This document shows, piece after piece, positions 41,614 to 49,673 of a stretch of 64,000 bases of DNA; within the stretch, counting starts at the first letter, position 1, and every line of letters starts with the position of its first letter. This DNA is from DASVXQ01 sp046727955 (lineage in GTDB: Bacteria > Actinomycetota > CALGFH01), in NCBI GenBank assembly GCA_046727955.1, contig JBKPDO010000127.1, forward strand, positions 24,870 through 88,869, in the 5' to 3' direction. The position numbers were made by a program, and so were the translations under genes. The notes below the pieces were generated by a model. It was not told the origin of the DNA. It made no database searches and saw nothing but the letters and a program-made list of their open reading frames with translations.

Positions 41614-42800
41614 GGCTGGCGGCGGCCCTGGCCTGCGGGGTGTTCGTGTACCTGGCGACGGGGCTCGCCCTGGGGGTGTCGCCGCTGCGGCGCCTGGGCG
41701 CCGGGCAGGGCAAGCGGCGCTCGCCCGGCAGCCGGCAGCTCTGGCTCGATCAGGCGGGTGCGCGGCTCAGCCCGCGCCAGTTCGTGAGTGGATCCCTGGC
41801 CGTCGGGCTGGCCGCCTTCCTGGTGCTCGCGGTCCTGACCCGAACGCCCGGCGTCGCGCTCATGCCCGCGGTGGCGCTCGGCTGCCTGCCGGCCGCGTTC
41901 TTCGGCCGCCAGCGCGCCACCCGCCTGCGCGCCGTCCAGCTCGCCTGGCCGGACGCACTGCGCCAGCTCTCCAGCTCGATCGCGGCCGGGCTGTCGCTGG
42001 AGCGGGCGCTGGCGGAGCTGGCCGAGGCGGGTGCGCTGCCAATCCGGGCCGCCCTGGCCCGCTTCCCCAAGCTGGCCCGCGCGCTCGGTCCGGTCCCGGC
42101 CCTGGAGGTGATCAAGGAGGAGCTGGCGCACCCCACCTCCGACCGGGTGATCGAGGTCCTGATCCTGGCCCAGCGCCGCGGGGGGCAGGTGCTGCTCACC
42201 ATCCTCGAGGAGCTGATCGAGGCCACCACCGACGACCTGAACACGCAGGAGGAGATCAAGACCAACGCGCTCGAGGGCAAGATCAACGCCCGCATCGTGT
42301 TCGCGCTGCCCTGGTTCGTGCTCCTGCTGCTGGTGGCGCGCCCCGGCCCGTTCCAGGACTTCTACCGGGCGCCCGCGGGGCTGGTGATCGTGGTGGTTGC
42401 GGCGGGCTGGAGCCTGTTCGGGTTGTGGCTGGTGAGCCGTTTCGCTCGGCTCAAGGGCGAGCCACGGGTATTCGGCGCGCCCCCGGCGCCAGCCGTCCAG
42501 CCCGACGCCGGTTCCGACGCCGGTTCCGGCTCCGGTCTAGGCTCTGGCGCCGGCCGCGGACCCGGTTCCGGCGCCGGTCTAGGCCCCGGCACCGGCCACG
42601 GACCCGGTTCCGGCCTCGGCCCGGGCTCTGGCGCCGGCCGCGGACCCGGTTCCGACGCCGGCCTCGGCTCCGGGTCGGGTCTTGGCTCCGGCGCCGGCGG
42701 CGGCTCCGGGTCGGGTCTTGGCTCTGGCGCCGGCCTCGGACCCGGCCTCGGACCCGGCCTCGGACCCGGCCTCGGACCCGGCTCCGCGGGGAGGGGGTGA
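41610..42800 (+). CDS. tadB: Tad pilus inner-membrane protein TadB with Gly-rich tail
   Basis: A 396-aa GSPII_F-type platform protein. Membrane segments lie at the N-terminus and near VLAVLTRTPGVALMPAVALG. The core reads PDALRQLSSSIAAGLSLERA and VLLTILEELIEATTDDLNTQ. The last ~95 residues are a Gly/Ser/Pro tail of GSGLGSGAG/GPGLGPG units, absent from the usual family and DNA-repeat encoded (42496-42797). ATG at 41610 overlaps the cpaF stop. Confidence 0.87.
   Translation: MRLAAALACGVFVYLATGLALGVSPLRRLGAGQGKRRSPGSRQLWLDQAGARLSPRQFVSGSLAVGLAAFLVLAVLTRTPGVALMPAVALGCLPAAFFGRQRATRLRAVQLAWPDALRQLSSSIAAGLSLERALAELAEAGALPIRAALARFPKLARALGPVPALEVIKEELAHPTSDRVIEVLILAQRRGGQVLLTILEELIEATTDDLNTQEEIKTNALEGKINARIVFALPWFVLLLLVARPGPFQDFYRAPAGLVIVVVAAGWSLFGLWLVSRFARLKGEPRVFGAPPAPAVQPDAGSDAGSGSGLGSGAGRGPGSGAGLGPGTGHGPGSGLGPGSGAGRGPGSDAGLGSGSGLGSGAGGGSGSGLGSGAGLGPGLGPGLGPGLGPGSAGRG
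42496..42797 (+). repeat. Low-complexity repeats encoding the TadB tail
   Basis: Imperfect tandem units of 6-18 bases (GGCTCCGGC-like and GGACCCGGCCTC) spanning about 300 bases. All copies stay in frame, encoding Gly-x-Gly tracts. Confidence 0.85.
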
Positions 42801-42804
42801 GCCC

Positions 42805-43785
42805 ATGGGCACTGACCTCTCCGATCCCCGCGTGATCCTGGCCGCGCTGCTGGCCGGGTTCGCGGTGGCCCGCGTTGCCAGGGCGATCGTGCGGCCGCCC
42901 GCGCGGCTCGGCAGCCGCGTCCGCCCGTATACGGTGGCCAGCCGCACCGCGCTCGGTCAGCGCCCAGACACCCTGGTGCTGACGGACTCGCCGGTCGAGC
43001 GCTCCGACTCGGTGCTCGTGCGGCTACTGGGCCCGCCGGTCATGCGCCTGGCCGACGTGCTCGGCGGCCTGTTCGATCGGCGCGGAGACGAGCGGCTGCT
43101 GCTGCGCCTCAAGCACGCCGGCGTGCTGGGCGACGTGCCCGAGGCCAGGCGCGCCCTGCAGTACCGGGTGCAGGTGGTCAGCACCGCGGCGCTGGCGAGC
43201 GCCGCCGGTCTCGGCCTCGGGCTGCTGGTCGGGCACTCCGCGGGTGCGATGCTGGCAGTCGGCGCCCTCGGGCTGCTCTTCGGTCTCGCCTGGCCGCGTG
43301 GCCGGCTGGACCGCCTGATCACCAGGCGGCGCGAGGAGATGCGGGTCGAGCTGTACACCATCAACCACCTGATCGCGATGCACATCCGAGTCGGCGGGGG
43401 CGTGATCCAGGCGCTGCAGCGGGTGGTCGAGCGGGGCAGCGGCGCGGTGGTGGCCGAGCTGGCCGAGGTGCTGAGGGCCCACCGCAGTGGGGTCAGGATC
43501 AGCGCCGCCCTGACGCGGGCGGCGACCCAGAGTGCGGAGCCGCACGCGGCCCGTACCTACCGCCTGCTGGCGGCCAGCGCCGAGCACGGCGCGGACCTCG
43601 CCCGCGGGCTCATGGACCTGAGTAGGGACCTGCACAGCCAGCGCCGCGAGGACCTGCGGCGCCTGGCCACGCGGCAGCGCGCGGCGACCATCGTTCCGAT
43701 CGTGGCGATCCTCGCGCCGGTGCTGCTGCTGTTCGTTGCCGCTCCGCTGCCGTCGATCGTGTTCGGGGGTCTTGCGGGCCGGTGA
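42805..43785 (+). CDS. tadC: Tad pilus inner-membrane protein TadC
   Basis: A 326-aa GSPII_F domain protein and partner of TadB. LEVELYTINHLIAMHIRVGG-type core (MRVELYTINHLIAMHIRVGG here), IQALQRVVERGSGAVVAELA and C-terminal helices IVPIVAILAPVLLLFVAAPL. The ATG at 42805 follows GGAGGGGGTGAGCCC. It lies 4 bases after tadB. Confidence 0.87.
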   Translation: MGTDLSDPRVILAALLAGFAVARVARAIVRPPARLGSRVRPYTVASRTALGQRPDTLVLTDSPVERSDSVLVRLLGPPVMRLADVLGGLFDRRGDERLLLRLKHAGVLGDVPEARRALQYRVQVVSTAALASAAGLGLGLLVGHSAGAMLAVGALGLLFGLAWPRGRLDRLITRRREEMRVELYTINHLIAMHIRVGGGVIQALQRVVERGSGAVVAELAEVLRAHRSGVRISAALTRAATQSAEPHAARTYRLLAASAEHGADLARGLMDLSRDLHSQRREDLRRLATRQRAATIVPIVAILAPVLLLFVAAPLPSIVFGGLAGR

Positions 43786-43808
43786 GCGAAGGAAGGAGAA
43801 GGACGACT

Positions 43809-44096
43809 ATGCCGTTGCGGCTCTACAAACGGTTACAGGCGCGGTTGTACGCGCGGCTTCTCGGCTTCGGCGGCCTCGGTGGACGGGGTGGCCTCGGGCG
43901 TGGTGGGGGGTTCCCCGGGCGCGGTGGGGGGTTCCCCGGGCGCCAGAGTGGGTTCTCCACCGCGGAGGGGCTCGCCGGCGCAGCCCTCGCGGTGGTCGCC
44001 CTGATCGCGATCTGGGCCGCCATGAAGACGTTCGGGCTCGACATTATCAAATGGATGCAGCAGCAGATCACCGGCGCGGGCGGCGGCGCCGGCTAG
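43809..44096 (+). CDS. Flp-type prepilin with long glycine-rich leader
   Basis: A 95-aa putative pilin. The cleavage motif is Gly48|Phe49 followed by STAE, placing Glu53 at +5 as in type IV/Flp prepilins. The hydrophobic helix GLAGAALAVVALIAIWAAMK follows. The leader is 48 residues, much longer than the usual 15-25, and contains GGFPGRGG duplicated and Gly-rich repeats. The ATG at 43809 is chosen because GAAGGAGAAGG precedes it; an overlapping GTG at 43782 is the alternative. The very short mature helix would form the pilus. Confidence 0.72.
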   Translation: MPLRLYKRLQARLYARLLGFGGLGGRGGLGRGGGFPGRGGGFPGRQSGFSTAEGLAGAALAVVALIAIWAAMKTFGLDIIKWMQQQITGAGGGAG

Positions 44097-44097
44097 C

Positions 44098-44763
44098 GTG
44101 GAGGCAATCGTGGTCCCCGTCCCCGTCCCTGTCCCCGGCCCCGGCCCCGGCCAGGAGCCCGGTCGCGCCAGCGGCTTCGTCACCACCCAGTTCGTGCTGG
44201 CGGTGGCGCTGTCGCTGCTGCTGTTCGTGATGCTCTGCAACGCGATCGTCTACCAGTACGGTCGCGGTGTGGTCCGGGCCGCCCTGGACGAGGGGGTCCG
44301 CAGCGCGAGCCGTGCCGGTGGCACGGTGGGAAGCTGCGAAGCCGTCGCGGAGGAGGTCAGGCACAGACTGTTCGGCGGTCCGGTCGGCAGCCACGTGGCC
44401 ATCCGCTGCGGCCTGGTGGCCGGGACGGTGAGCGCGACCGCGACCGGGTACCTCCCGAGCTGGCTTCCCCTCGTTCCCGACTGGCGGATCGACCTCGCCG
44501 CCAGCGCGGTCAAGGAGCCCTTCAGCGCTCCAACCACCTCGGTTTCCAGCACCTCAACGACCTCGGTTTCCACGACCACCGTGACCACGGCGGGCCTCCC
44601 GGTGCCCGCCGCCGGGGCGCCCGCCGGCTCGGCGGCCTGGGGTGGGGTGCCCGGTGCTGGGAGGCCCGCCGGCTCGGCGGCCCGGGGTGGGGTGCGCGCC
44701 GCCGGGACGCCCTCCACAGTTTCGACGCCTTCCGGAGTTTCGACCGTGGCGGTGGGCGGGTGA
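44098..44763 (+). CDS. TadE-like pseudopilin
   Basis: A 221-aa protein with a Pro/Val repeat leader (MEAIVVPVPVPVPGPGPG), cleavage motif Gly26|Phe27 VTTQ (Gln in place of Glu at +5) and a hydrophobic helix. A folded middle (residues 60-145) is followed by a Ser/Thr/Val and Gly/Pro-rich C-terminal tail (about 145-221). It begins just after the prepilin stop, and its own stop overlaps the next gene. TadE-like minor pilin is the most likely role. Confidence 0.68.
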   Translation: MEAIVVPVPVPVPGPGPGQEPGRASGFVTTQFVLAVALSLLLFVMLCNAIVYQYGRGVVRAALDEGVRSASRAGGTVGSCEAVAEEVRHRLFGGPVGSHVAIRCGLVAGTVSATATGYLPSWLPLVPDWRIDLAASAVKEPFSAPTTSVSSTSTTSVSTTTVTTAGLPVPAAGAPAGSAAWGGVPGAGRPAGSAARGGVRAAGTPSTVSTPSGVSTVAVGG

Positions 44764-45200
44764 GGGCTTGGAGGCGGTGGGCGGGCGACGGCGGCTACGT
44801 GGCGGCGGAGTTCACCCTTGGCGTGTGCGTGATCGTCCTGCCGGTGACACTGATCGTCCTGGCGCTGCCGGTGTGGTCTGAGCGCCAGGCGATGGCGCAG
44901 CGGGCGGCCAACGAAAGCGCCCGCGAGATGGTGCTGGCGGACTCCTGGGGGACCGGCGTGACCGCAGCGGATCAGGTCGTGGCAGAGGTCGCCAGCAATT
45001 ACGGCATCCCCCGGACCGACGTGCGCGGCCCGGATCTCAACACCGGCGGCAGCCTGACGGCCGGCCAGACGGTTGTTTCCCAAGTGACGGTGCGGATGCC
45101 GGTGATGGTCATCCCGCTGGTCGGTCGCGTGGGGACCTGGTCCTGGACCGCGGTCCACGCCGAGCGGGTCGACGACTACCGATCGTTCCCAGGAGCCTGA
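44760..45200 (+). CDS. TadE-like pseudopilin
   Basis: A 146-aa TadE-type minor pilin: Gly12|Tyr13 VAAE with the conserved Glu17 at +5 and the helix FTLGVCVIVLPVTLIVLALP. The C-terminal part is soluble and has a helical stretch RQAMAQRAANESAREMVLA typical of TadE. GTG start, overlapping the upstream stop. Next to a TadG-like gene, as is usual. Confidence 0.78.
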   Translation: MRAWRRWAGDGGYVAAEFTLGVCVIVLPVTLIVLALPVWSERQAMAQRAANESAREMVLADSWGTGVTAADQVVAEVASNYGIPRTDVRGPDLNTGGSLTAGQTVVSQVTVRMPVMVIPLVGRVGTWSWTAVHAERVDDYRSFPGA

Positions 45201-45203
45201 CCG

Positions 45204-46058
45204 ATGACCGCGGCGATGCCCGATCAAATGCGGACCCCGGTGAGGTCCGCCTCCGCCCGGTCGGTGTCCGTCGGTGCCTGGTGGGGGTCCGGTTTGGTGT
45301 GGCTGGGTAAGACCTTGCCGCGTGGGGTGCACGTTGCCGCGCGGAAGGCGCCCGAGTTTGCCGCGTGGGGCGCAGCTTGCCGTGTGGCGCGTACCCGAGT
45401 TTGCCGCGTGGAGGGCACGTTGCCGCGTGGGGTGCACCTCAGTTTGCCGCGTGGGGTGCATGTTGCCGCGCCGTTGGTCGCTCCGGCGTCCGATATGGGG
45501 GCTCTGACCGACGCTCCACGCGGCAAGGTGCATCCCACGCGGCAAGGTGGCGGTCATGTTCGTACCGACTACGGCATATGTGCCGGTTCCAGGGCGGTAG
45601 TGGGGCCCAAGTCCGGGGAAGCGGTAGTGAGGCCCAAGTCCGGGGAACACGGCTCAATCACGGTGTGGCTACTGGGCCTCGCGGTCATGGTGCTGTTCGT
45701 GGGAGGCCTGAGCCTCGACCTGTGGCGTGCCTTCAGCGCCAGGCAGCTGCTGGCCAACGCCGCTGACGCCGCGGCCATCGCAGGCGCGACCGGCATCGAC
45801 CCGGCTCGTTTCCGCAGCACTGGCCAGCTTGCCCTGGACCCGTCGATGGCGATGCAGCGCGCCGGCGACAGCCTGGCGCATCAGGGCGGGCTACCGCTGA
45901 CAGCTCCGCCAGGCGTCGACGTGACGCAAGATCCGCCGCAGGTGGTCGTGGTCCTCACCGGGCAGGTCCGCCTGACGCTGCTGCGAGTCCTCTTGCCGAA
46001 CCAGCCCCCGCTGACGATCCGCGTACGCGCGGTCTCGGTCCCGAGGGAGGTCCCATGA
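45204..46058 (+). CDS. TadG-like pilus protein with repeat-encoded N-terminus
   Basis: A 284-aa frame. Only the C-terminal half is typical: EHGSITVWLLGLAVMVLFVG membrane segment, LDLWRAFSARQLLANAADAA and AIAGATGIDPARF, the TadG/TadE-like Flp-assembly pattern. Residues 30-130 (LPRGVHVAARKAPEFAAWGA and so on) are coded by an array of TTGCCGCGTGGGG repeats and are unlikely to be a folded domain. The ATG at 45204 has AGGAG upstream. A GTG near 45627 in the same frame could be the real start if the repeat array is a later insertion. Confidence 0.65.
   Translation: MTAAMPDQMRTPVRSASARSVSVGAWWGSGLVWLGKTLPRGVHVAARKAPEFAAWGAACRVARTRVCRVEGTLPRGVHLSLPRGVHVAAPLVAPASDMGALTDAPRGKVHPTRQGGGHVRTDYGICAGSRAVVGPKSGEAVVRPKSGEHGSITVWLLGLAVMVLFVGGLSLDLWRAFSARQLLANAADAAAIAGATGIDPARFRSTGQLALDPSMAMQRAGDSLAHQGGLPLTAPPGVDVTQDPPQVVVVLTGQVRLTLLRVLLPNQPPLTIRVRAVSVPREVP
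45315..45547 (+). repeat. Array of TTGCCGCGTGGGG repeats
   Basis: Direct copies or close variants begin at 45315, 45334, 45358, 45377, 45401, 45420, 45444 and 45463. Two inverted copies (CCACGCGGCAA) follow at 45516 and 45535. A separate two-copy unit (GGCCCAAGTCCGGGGAA, about 45603-45650) lies downstream. Spacing is irregular (19-24), so this is not a CRISPR. Confidence 0.88.
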
Positions 46059-46639
46059 ACCGGACACGCCTCGCCGCCGGCGTCGCCATCCCGGTCCTGC
46101 TGGCCGTTGTCCTGGCAGTACTTCTACTGCAAGGTCACCGTCCAGCGGGCGAGGCCGCCCCGGCCCAAACGGTCGCTCCGACCACGACTGCCCCACCCCC
46201 CATGACCACCCAGCCCGAACCCCCCAAAGCCACCGGCGAGAACTGGCTCGCGATCATGCGCGACATCCTCACCTACCGCCACTCTCTCTTTGAGAACCCC
46301 CAACCCAACCTCCTCGACCAGATCTACGACCATCGCTGCCCCTGCTACGCGCAGGAACGAAAGGCCCTAGCCGACCTCGAACGCCGCGGCTGGAGGTACA
46401 ACGACAAGGGCGTCACCGTCCTCAAGACGACGCTGCGCGGTCGTGGGGTTGGAAATTCATCGATAGTTGCCCTTGAGTCGATCATCCAAACTGCTCAACA
46501 GGTTCTGGTCGATCGAAATGGCAAGATCCTTCAACGCAAGTCAGCGTCTGGGTCAACCAAGATGACTTACGAGCTTATCCGGGGCAAGGACGATCGATGG
46601 CGCGTCTCGTTCGTTGTAGTCGGATGGATGGGAGGCTGA
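46055..46639 (+). CDS. Membrane-anchored extracytoplasmic protein, unknown
   Basis: A 194-aa protein, not recognised. One N-terminal membrane helix (AAGVAIPVLLAVVLAVLLLQ) leads to a Thr/Pro linker, then a domain of about 130 residues. LLDQIYDHRCPCYAQERKAL contains a CPC motif. The C-terminal beta-rich part (MTYELIRGKDDRWRVSFVVV) resembles the NTF2/SnoaL-like tails common in actinobacterial envelope proteins. Its ATG overlaps the TadG-like stop (ATGA), so it is in the Tad operon. Confidence 0.65.
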   Translation: MNRTRLAAGVAIPVLLAVVLAVLLLQGHRPAGEAAPAQTVAPTTTAPPPMTTQPEPPKATGENWLAIMRDILTYRHSLFENPQPNLLDQIYDHRCPCYAQERKALADLERRGWRYNDKGVTVLKTTLRGRGVGNSSIVALESIIQTAQQVLVDRNGKILQRKSASGSTKMTYELIRGKDDRWRVSFVVVGWMGG

Positions 46640-46640
46640 G

Positions 46641-47516
46641 ATGGTCTGGACAATGACCGCAAGGTCAGGACGGCATGAACCTTGGTCCATCCTTGCCATG
46701 ACTTGTCTTGTTATCGCGAGCGGAATCGGAGTCCTGCGGCCAACCGTCGCTTGGGCCGAAGGCCAGCCTGGCGGTGGCGGGATTTCATCCGACAAGCTCT
46801 GGGTCAATGCTCAGCTGGGCCAGCCTCAAGGTGCTGCCGGAGGGGGCGGTGGTCCGCTGACCGGTCGGGCGCTTAGGTACATCCGACTCGGCGCTCAGAC
46901 TCCCTGTGCTCCTGTGGCCTATCGAGTGCCACAGGGAATCGCACCCTGGTTTGGAGCTGGAGGAGACCCTAATCTGAATACCGAGAAGGTGGCGGTTCTG
47001 TCTGTGAATCGGCAGAACCCGAGTGATCAAGTGCCGCTCGGGTTCGGGTGTGTGAATCCGGGGGTGTTGGTGCGGGTGCCGAGTGTGGGGGAGATCCTGA
47101 GCATCTTTCGGAGCCGGTACATCCCGAGCCCGGTGGTGGGGCTGAGCCCGGGGGAGCGGGGGCTGACGGGGCTGCAGACCTGGTACTGGTACCCGGGGAA
47201 CTCCGACGTGTCGGTCGGCTTCGACATCCGGGGATTCGCCATCACCGCGAGCGCGCAGGCGACCACGTATCGCTGGTCGACTGGTGATGGAGCGGTGCTG
47301 CAGAGCGGCCGGGCGGGTGGCCCGACCGCGCCCTCGGCCTACCACACCTACGGTACCAAGAGCAGTGGCTACCCGGTCAGTCTCTCGATGGTGTGGGCCG
47401 GGACCTATGCTTGGAGCGGCTTTGGAGACAGTGGGGGCGGGCCGCTCCGACCGGTGACCGTGACCGGCGACATCCATCCCTACCCTGTAGCTGAGGTTCG
47501 CAGTGTCCTCCAATAG
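46641..47516 (+). CDS. Secreted protein with PKD-like domain, unknown
   Basis: A 291-aa secreted protein following the previous gene by one base. The signal segment (WSILAMTCLVIASGIGVL) ends near an AWAEG cleavage site. A Gly-rich stretch precedes the C-terminal half, which has an Ig/PKD-like core: DIRGFAITASAQATTYRWST and YHTYGTKSSGYPVSLSMVWA. Base use drifts to lower GC and rarer codons around 46480-47010, unlike neighbours. Its position after the Tad genes suggests a surface or pilus-related role. Confidence 0.68.
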   Translation: MVWTMTARSGRHEPWSILAMTCLVIASGIGVLRPTVAWAEGQPGGGGISSDKLWVNAQLGQPQGAAGGGGGPLTGRALRYIRLGAQTPCAPVAYRVPQGIAPWFGAGGDPNLNTEKVAVLSVNRQNPSDQVPLGFGCVNPGVLVRVPSVGEILSIFRSRYIPSPVVGLSPGERGLTGLQTWYWYPGNSDVSVGFDIRGFAITASAQATTYRWSTGDGAVLQSGRAGGPTAPSAYHTYGTKSSGYPVSLSMVWAGTYAWSGFGDSGGGPLRPVTVTGDIHPYPVAEVRSVLQ

Positions 47517-48069
47517 ATTCGATCCTCTGGACGAGAACGAGCGCGAGTGGCTGCGCTCCTCCCGCCGCGCCCGGGCGCGGCGCGCATGGCTCACCGTTGG
47601 CGGCATCGCCGTCGTCCTCGCGTTGCTGGTGTGGGTCGTCATCCTTCTGCTCCCCAGTCGTGGCGGGACTGGCGGCGGCACCACTGCTCCCACGACCACC
47701 ATTGTCGCGGAACGGGTTGTCGCCGACTCCAAGCGCGCTCTGCAGGACTGGGGCAAGTTCGGCGTGAGCGGTGACCTGAACACCGTCAAGGCCTCGTTCT
47801 GGACTCAGGGACCGCAGTACAAGCAGCTCACGCATGAGGCGCCACAACTCCGGCAGCACGCGCTCGGCCCGCCCCCCTACCAATTCGTCCTGACGGCTGC
47901 GCCGCAGGTCCTGCGAGCGGGCAACAACCAGTGGATCGTGCGGGGGGTGGTGACCACCAGCCGGACCGGGCAGCCTACCCGCTCCTTCCGCTGGGACATC
48001 TACATGCGCCGAGACCCCGCCGCCGGTGGCCGGTGGCGCATCTGGACGGTGGCCAACACACCGCGGTGA
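47503..48069 (+). CDS. Membrane-anchored protein, unknown
   Basis: A 188-aa protein starting at a GTG that overlaps the previous stop. MSSNRFDPLDENEREWLRSS is followed by a basic stretch, one membrane helix (AWLTVGGIAVVLALLVWVVI), a Gly/Thr linker and a C-terminal domain (GNNQWIVRGVVTTSRTGQPT). The layout resembles the protein at 46055. It ends the co-oriented run after the Tad genes. Confidence 0.65.
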   Translation: MSSNRFDPLDENEREWLRSSRRARARRAWLTVGGIAVVLALLVWVVILLLPSRGGTGGGTTAPTTTIVAERVVADSKRALQDWGKFGVSGDLNTVKASFWTQGPQYKQLTHEAPQLRQHALGPPPYQFVLTAAPQVLRAGNNQWIVRGVVTTSRTGQPTRSFRWDIYMRRDPAAGGRWRIWTVANTPR

Positions 48070-48135
48070 GCCTCGGTGAGCCGGCCGCACCCGGCGAGCA
48101 GCCCGGGGCCGGGTCCAAGGGTGCCGCTAGACGCC

Positions 48136-48244
48136 GCTGGCGACCCGCTGGCGACCCGCTGGCGACCCGCTGGCGACCCGCTACGACCCGCTGGCGACCC
48201 GCTGGCGACCCGCTACGACCCGCTACGACCCGCTCGACCCGCTG
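48136..48244. repeat. CTGGCGACCCG short tandem repeats
   Basis: About nine units of 10-11 bases alternating CTGGCGACCCG and CTACGACCCG. The array overlaps the last codons and the stop of the convergent LysM gene. Confidence 0.9.
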
Positions 48245-49437
48245 ATTGGCGGGAGCCGGATCTTCTCCCCAGGGAAGATCAAGTTCGGGTCGCCGGATCG
48301 CAGTGAGCTGCGGTTGGTGGCGATTACCCGCAGCCAGTAGGCGGCGATCTCGTGGTCCGAGAGCTCACTGGCGCGGCGCCCGGTGGCCTCGGCCAGATGG
48401 TCCCGGGAGATCGTCCACAGGTTGTCTCCCTCCACCACCTGGTGGACCTTCGCCTTCTGGCGCTGCTCAGGCGGGGGGGTGGGGGTAGGGGTCGGAACCG
48501 GGGTGGGCACTGGCGTCGGAACCGGGGTAGGGACCGGCCCGGTATTGGGTGGGCTGGTGGTCGGCGCGCCTCCGCCGTGCGGGCTTGTGCTGCTCGGCGG
48601 CTTGGTCGGCGCGGCGCCACCGCCGGACCTACCACCGGGAGGGCCGGCGGCATGAGGCACGTACCCCGGGCCGGTTGTGCTCGGTGGCGTGGCGGTCGTG
48701 CTGGGCGCGACCGTGCTGGAGGTGCTGGTCGTCGACGTGCCACTCGTGGTGCTGGAGGTGCTCGTGGTGCTGGAGGTGCTCGTGGTGGTTGGCTGCGCGG
48801 ATGGTGGGCCGGCCACCTTCGGGACGTAGCCGGGCTGCCCGGGCTCCGGCTGTTGCTGAGCGAGCGGTGGACCGGCGGCGCGCGGCGCATACTCCACCGC
48901 GTACCCGACCACCTCGGCCCCGGCGAGTCCCGCGTCAGCTTCTCCCGCCCCTTCACCGGCAGTGCCCGCCGCTGTTGGCATATATCTCACGTGGCCTGCT
49001 GCCACTGGGCCCGGTCGCTGTGGTGCCGCGGCCACGATCGGCGTGGCGGCGGCCATCGTGGCACCCGCGCCACTGCCCACGAGCGACGTCGCCAGCGTGA
49101 GCGCGACCGCGTGGTCGGTGACGGTGCGGATCACCGGGAGGGTGCACCACCGCACCGCCCGGACCGCCCCGGGGACTCGGGTCAGGCTGGCGACCAGGTA
49201 GAGCAGGGTGCTGGCGAGTAGCCACCAGGCCATCAGCAGCGCGATCATCCGCAGGATCGCCGCGAGCACGTCTTCGACCGGGCTGTTCAGCAGCCAGGGC
49301 GTCAGGCTGTGCCAGGGGATCCGCAGTTCCGGGATGCGCCCGAGCTGCGTGAGCAGAACGACAGCCCCAACCTCGAACGCGAGCAACGCAAGGAGGGACG
49401 CTGCCCGTCGCAGTAGGGCTGACCGGCCGGATGCCAT
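48223..49437 (-). CDS. LysM-domain membrane protein with long Ser/Thr/Pro linker
   Basis: About 404 aa. Two N-terminal membrane segments (about 10-35 and 55-80) and a third hydrophobic region are followed by a very long Ser/Thr/Gly/Pro linker with SSTTSTSSTT and PVPTPVPTPV repeats. The C-terminal LysM domain reads VVEGDNLWTISRDHLAEATG, WLRVIATNRSSLRSGDPNLI and FPGEKIRLP. LysM binds peptidoglycan, so this is an envelope protein. The final residues (ISGSSGS) and the stop are inside the repeat array at 48136-48244. The ATG at 49437 is used; one 18 codons earlier (49491) is possible. Confidence 0.78.
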   Translation of the reverse strand: MASGRSALLRRAASLLALLAFEVGAVVLLTQLGRIPELRIPWHSLTPWLLNSPVEDVLAAILRMIALLMAWWLLASTLLYLVASLTRVPGAVRAVRWCTLPVIRTVTDHAVALTLATSLVGSGAGATMAAATPIVAAAPQRPGPVAAGHVRYMPTAAGTAGEGAGEADAGLAGAEVVGYAVEYAPRAAGPPLAQQQPEPGQPGYVPKVAGPPSAQPTTTSTSSTTSTSSTTSGTSTTSTSSTVAPSTTATPPSTTGPGYVPHAAGPPGGRSGGGAAPTKPPSSTSPHGGGAPTTSPPNTGPVPTPVPTPVPTPVPTPTPTPPPEQRQKAKVHQVVEGDNLWTISRDHLAEATGRRASELSDHEIAAYWLRVIATNRSSLRSGDPNLIFPGEKIRLPPISGSSGS

Positions 49438-49673
49438 CGCCTCGCCCGCCTTCGTGCGGCATGATCTGGACAATATGCACAAGTGAGCCACGAGTGTGGA
49501 CTACACAAGAGGTAGTGTCAACGTCGCGGCCAATGGAACGCCAACGCCCAATCTTTGTGGTGGCCCGGAGCGGTTGGCACGGGAGTTCCATTCTCGGCTT
49601 GCCCTTCGAGCGTGCCGCGCGAGAGCCTACGGCATGACGACGACCCGTGAGCTAAGGAAAGGAGCCCGTCGAA

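Noticed and set aside
45315..45547. CRISPR array
   Set aside because: Repeats are 11-18 bases at irregular spacing, without distinct spacers or cas genes.
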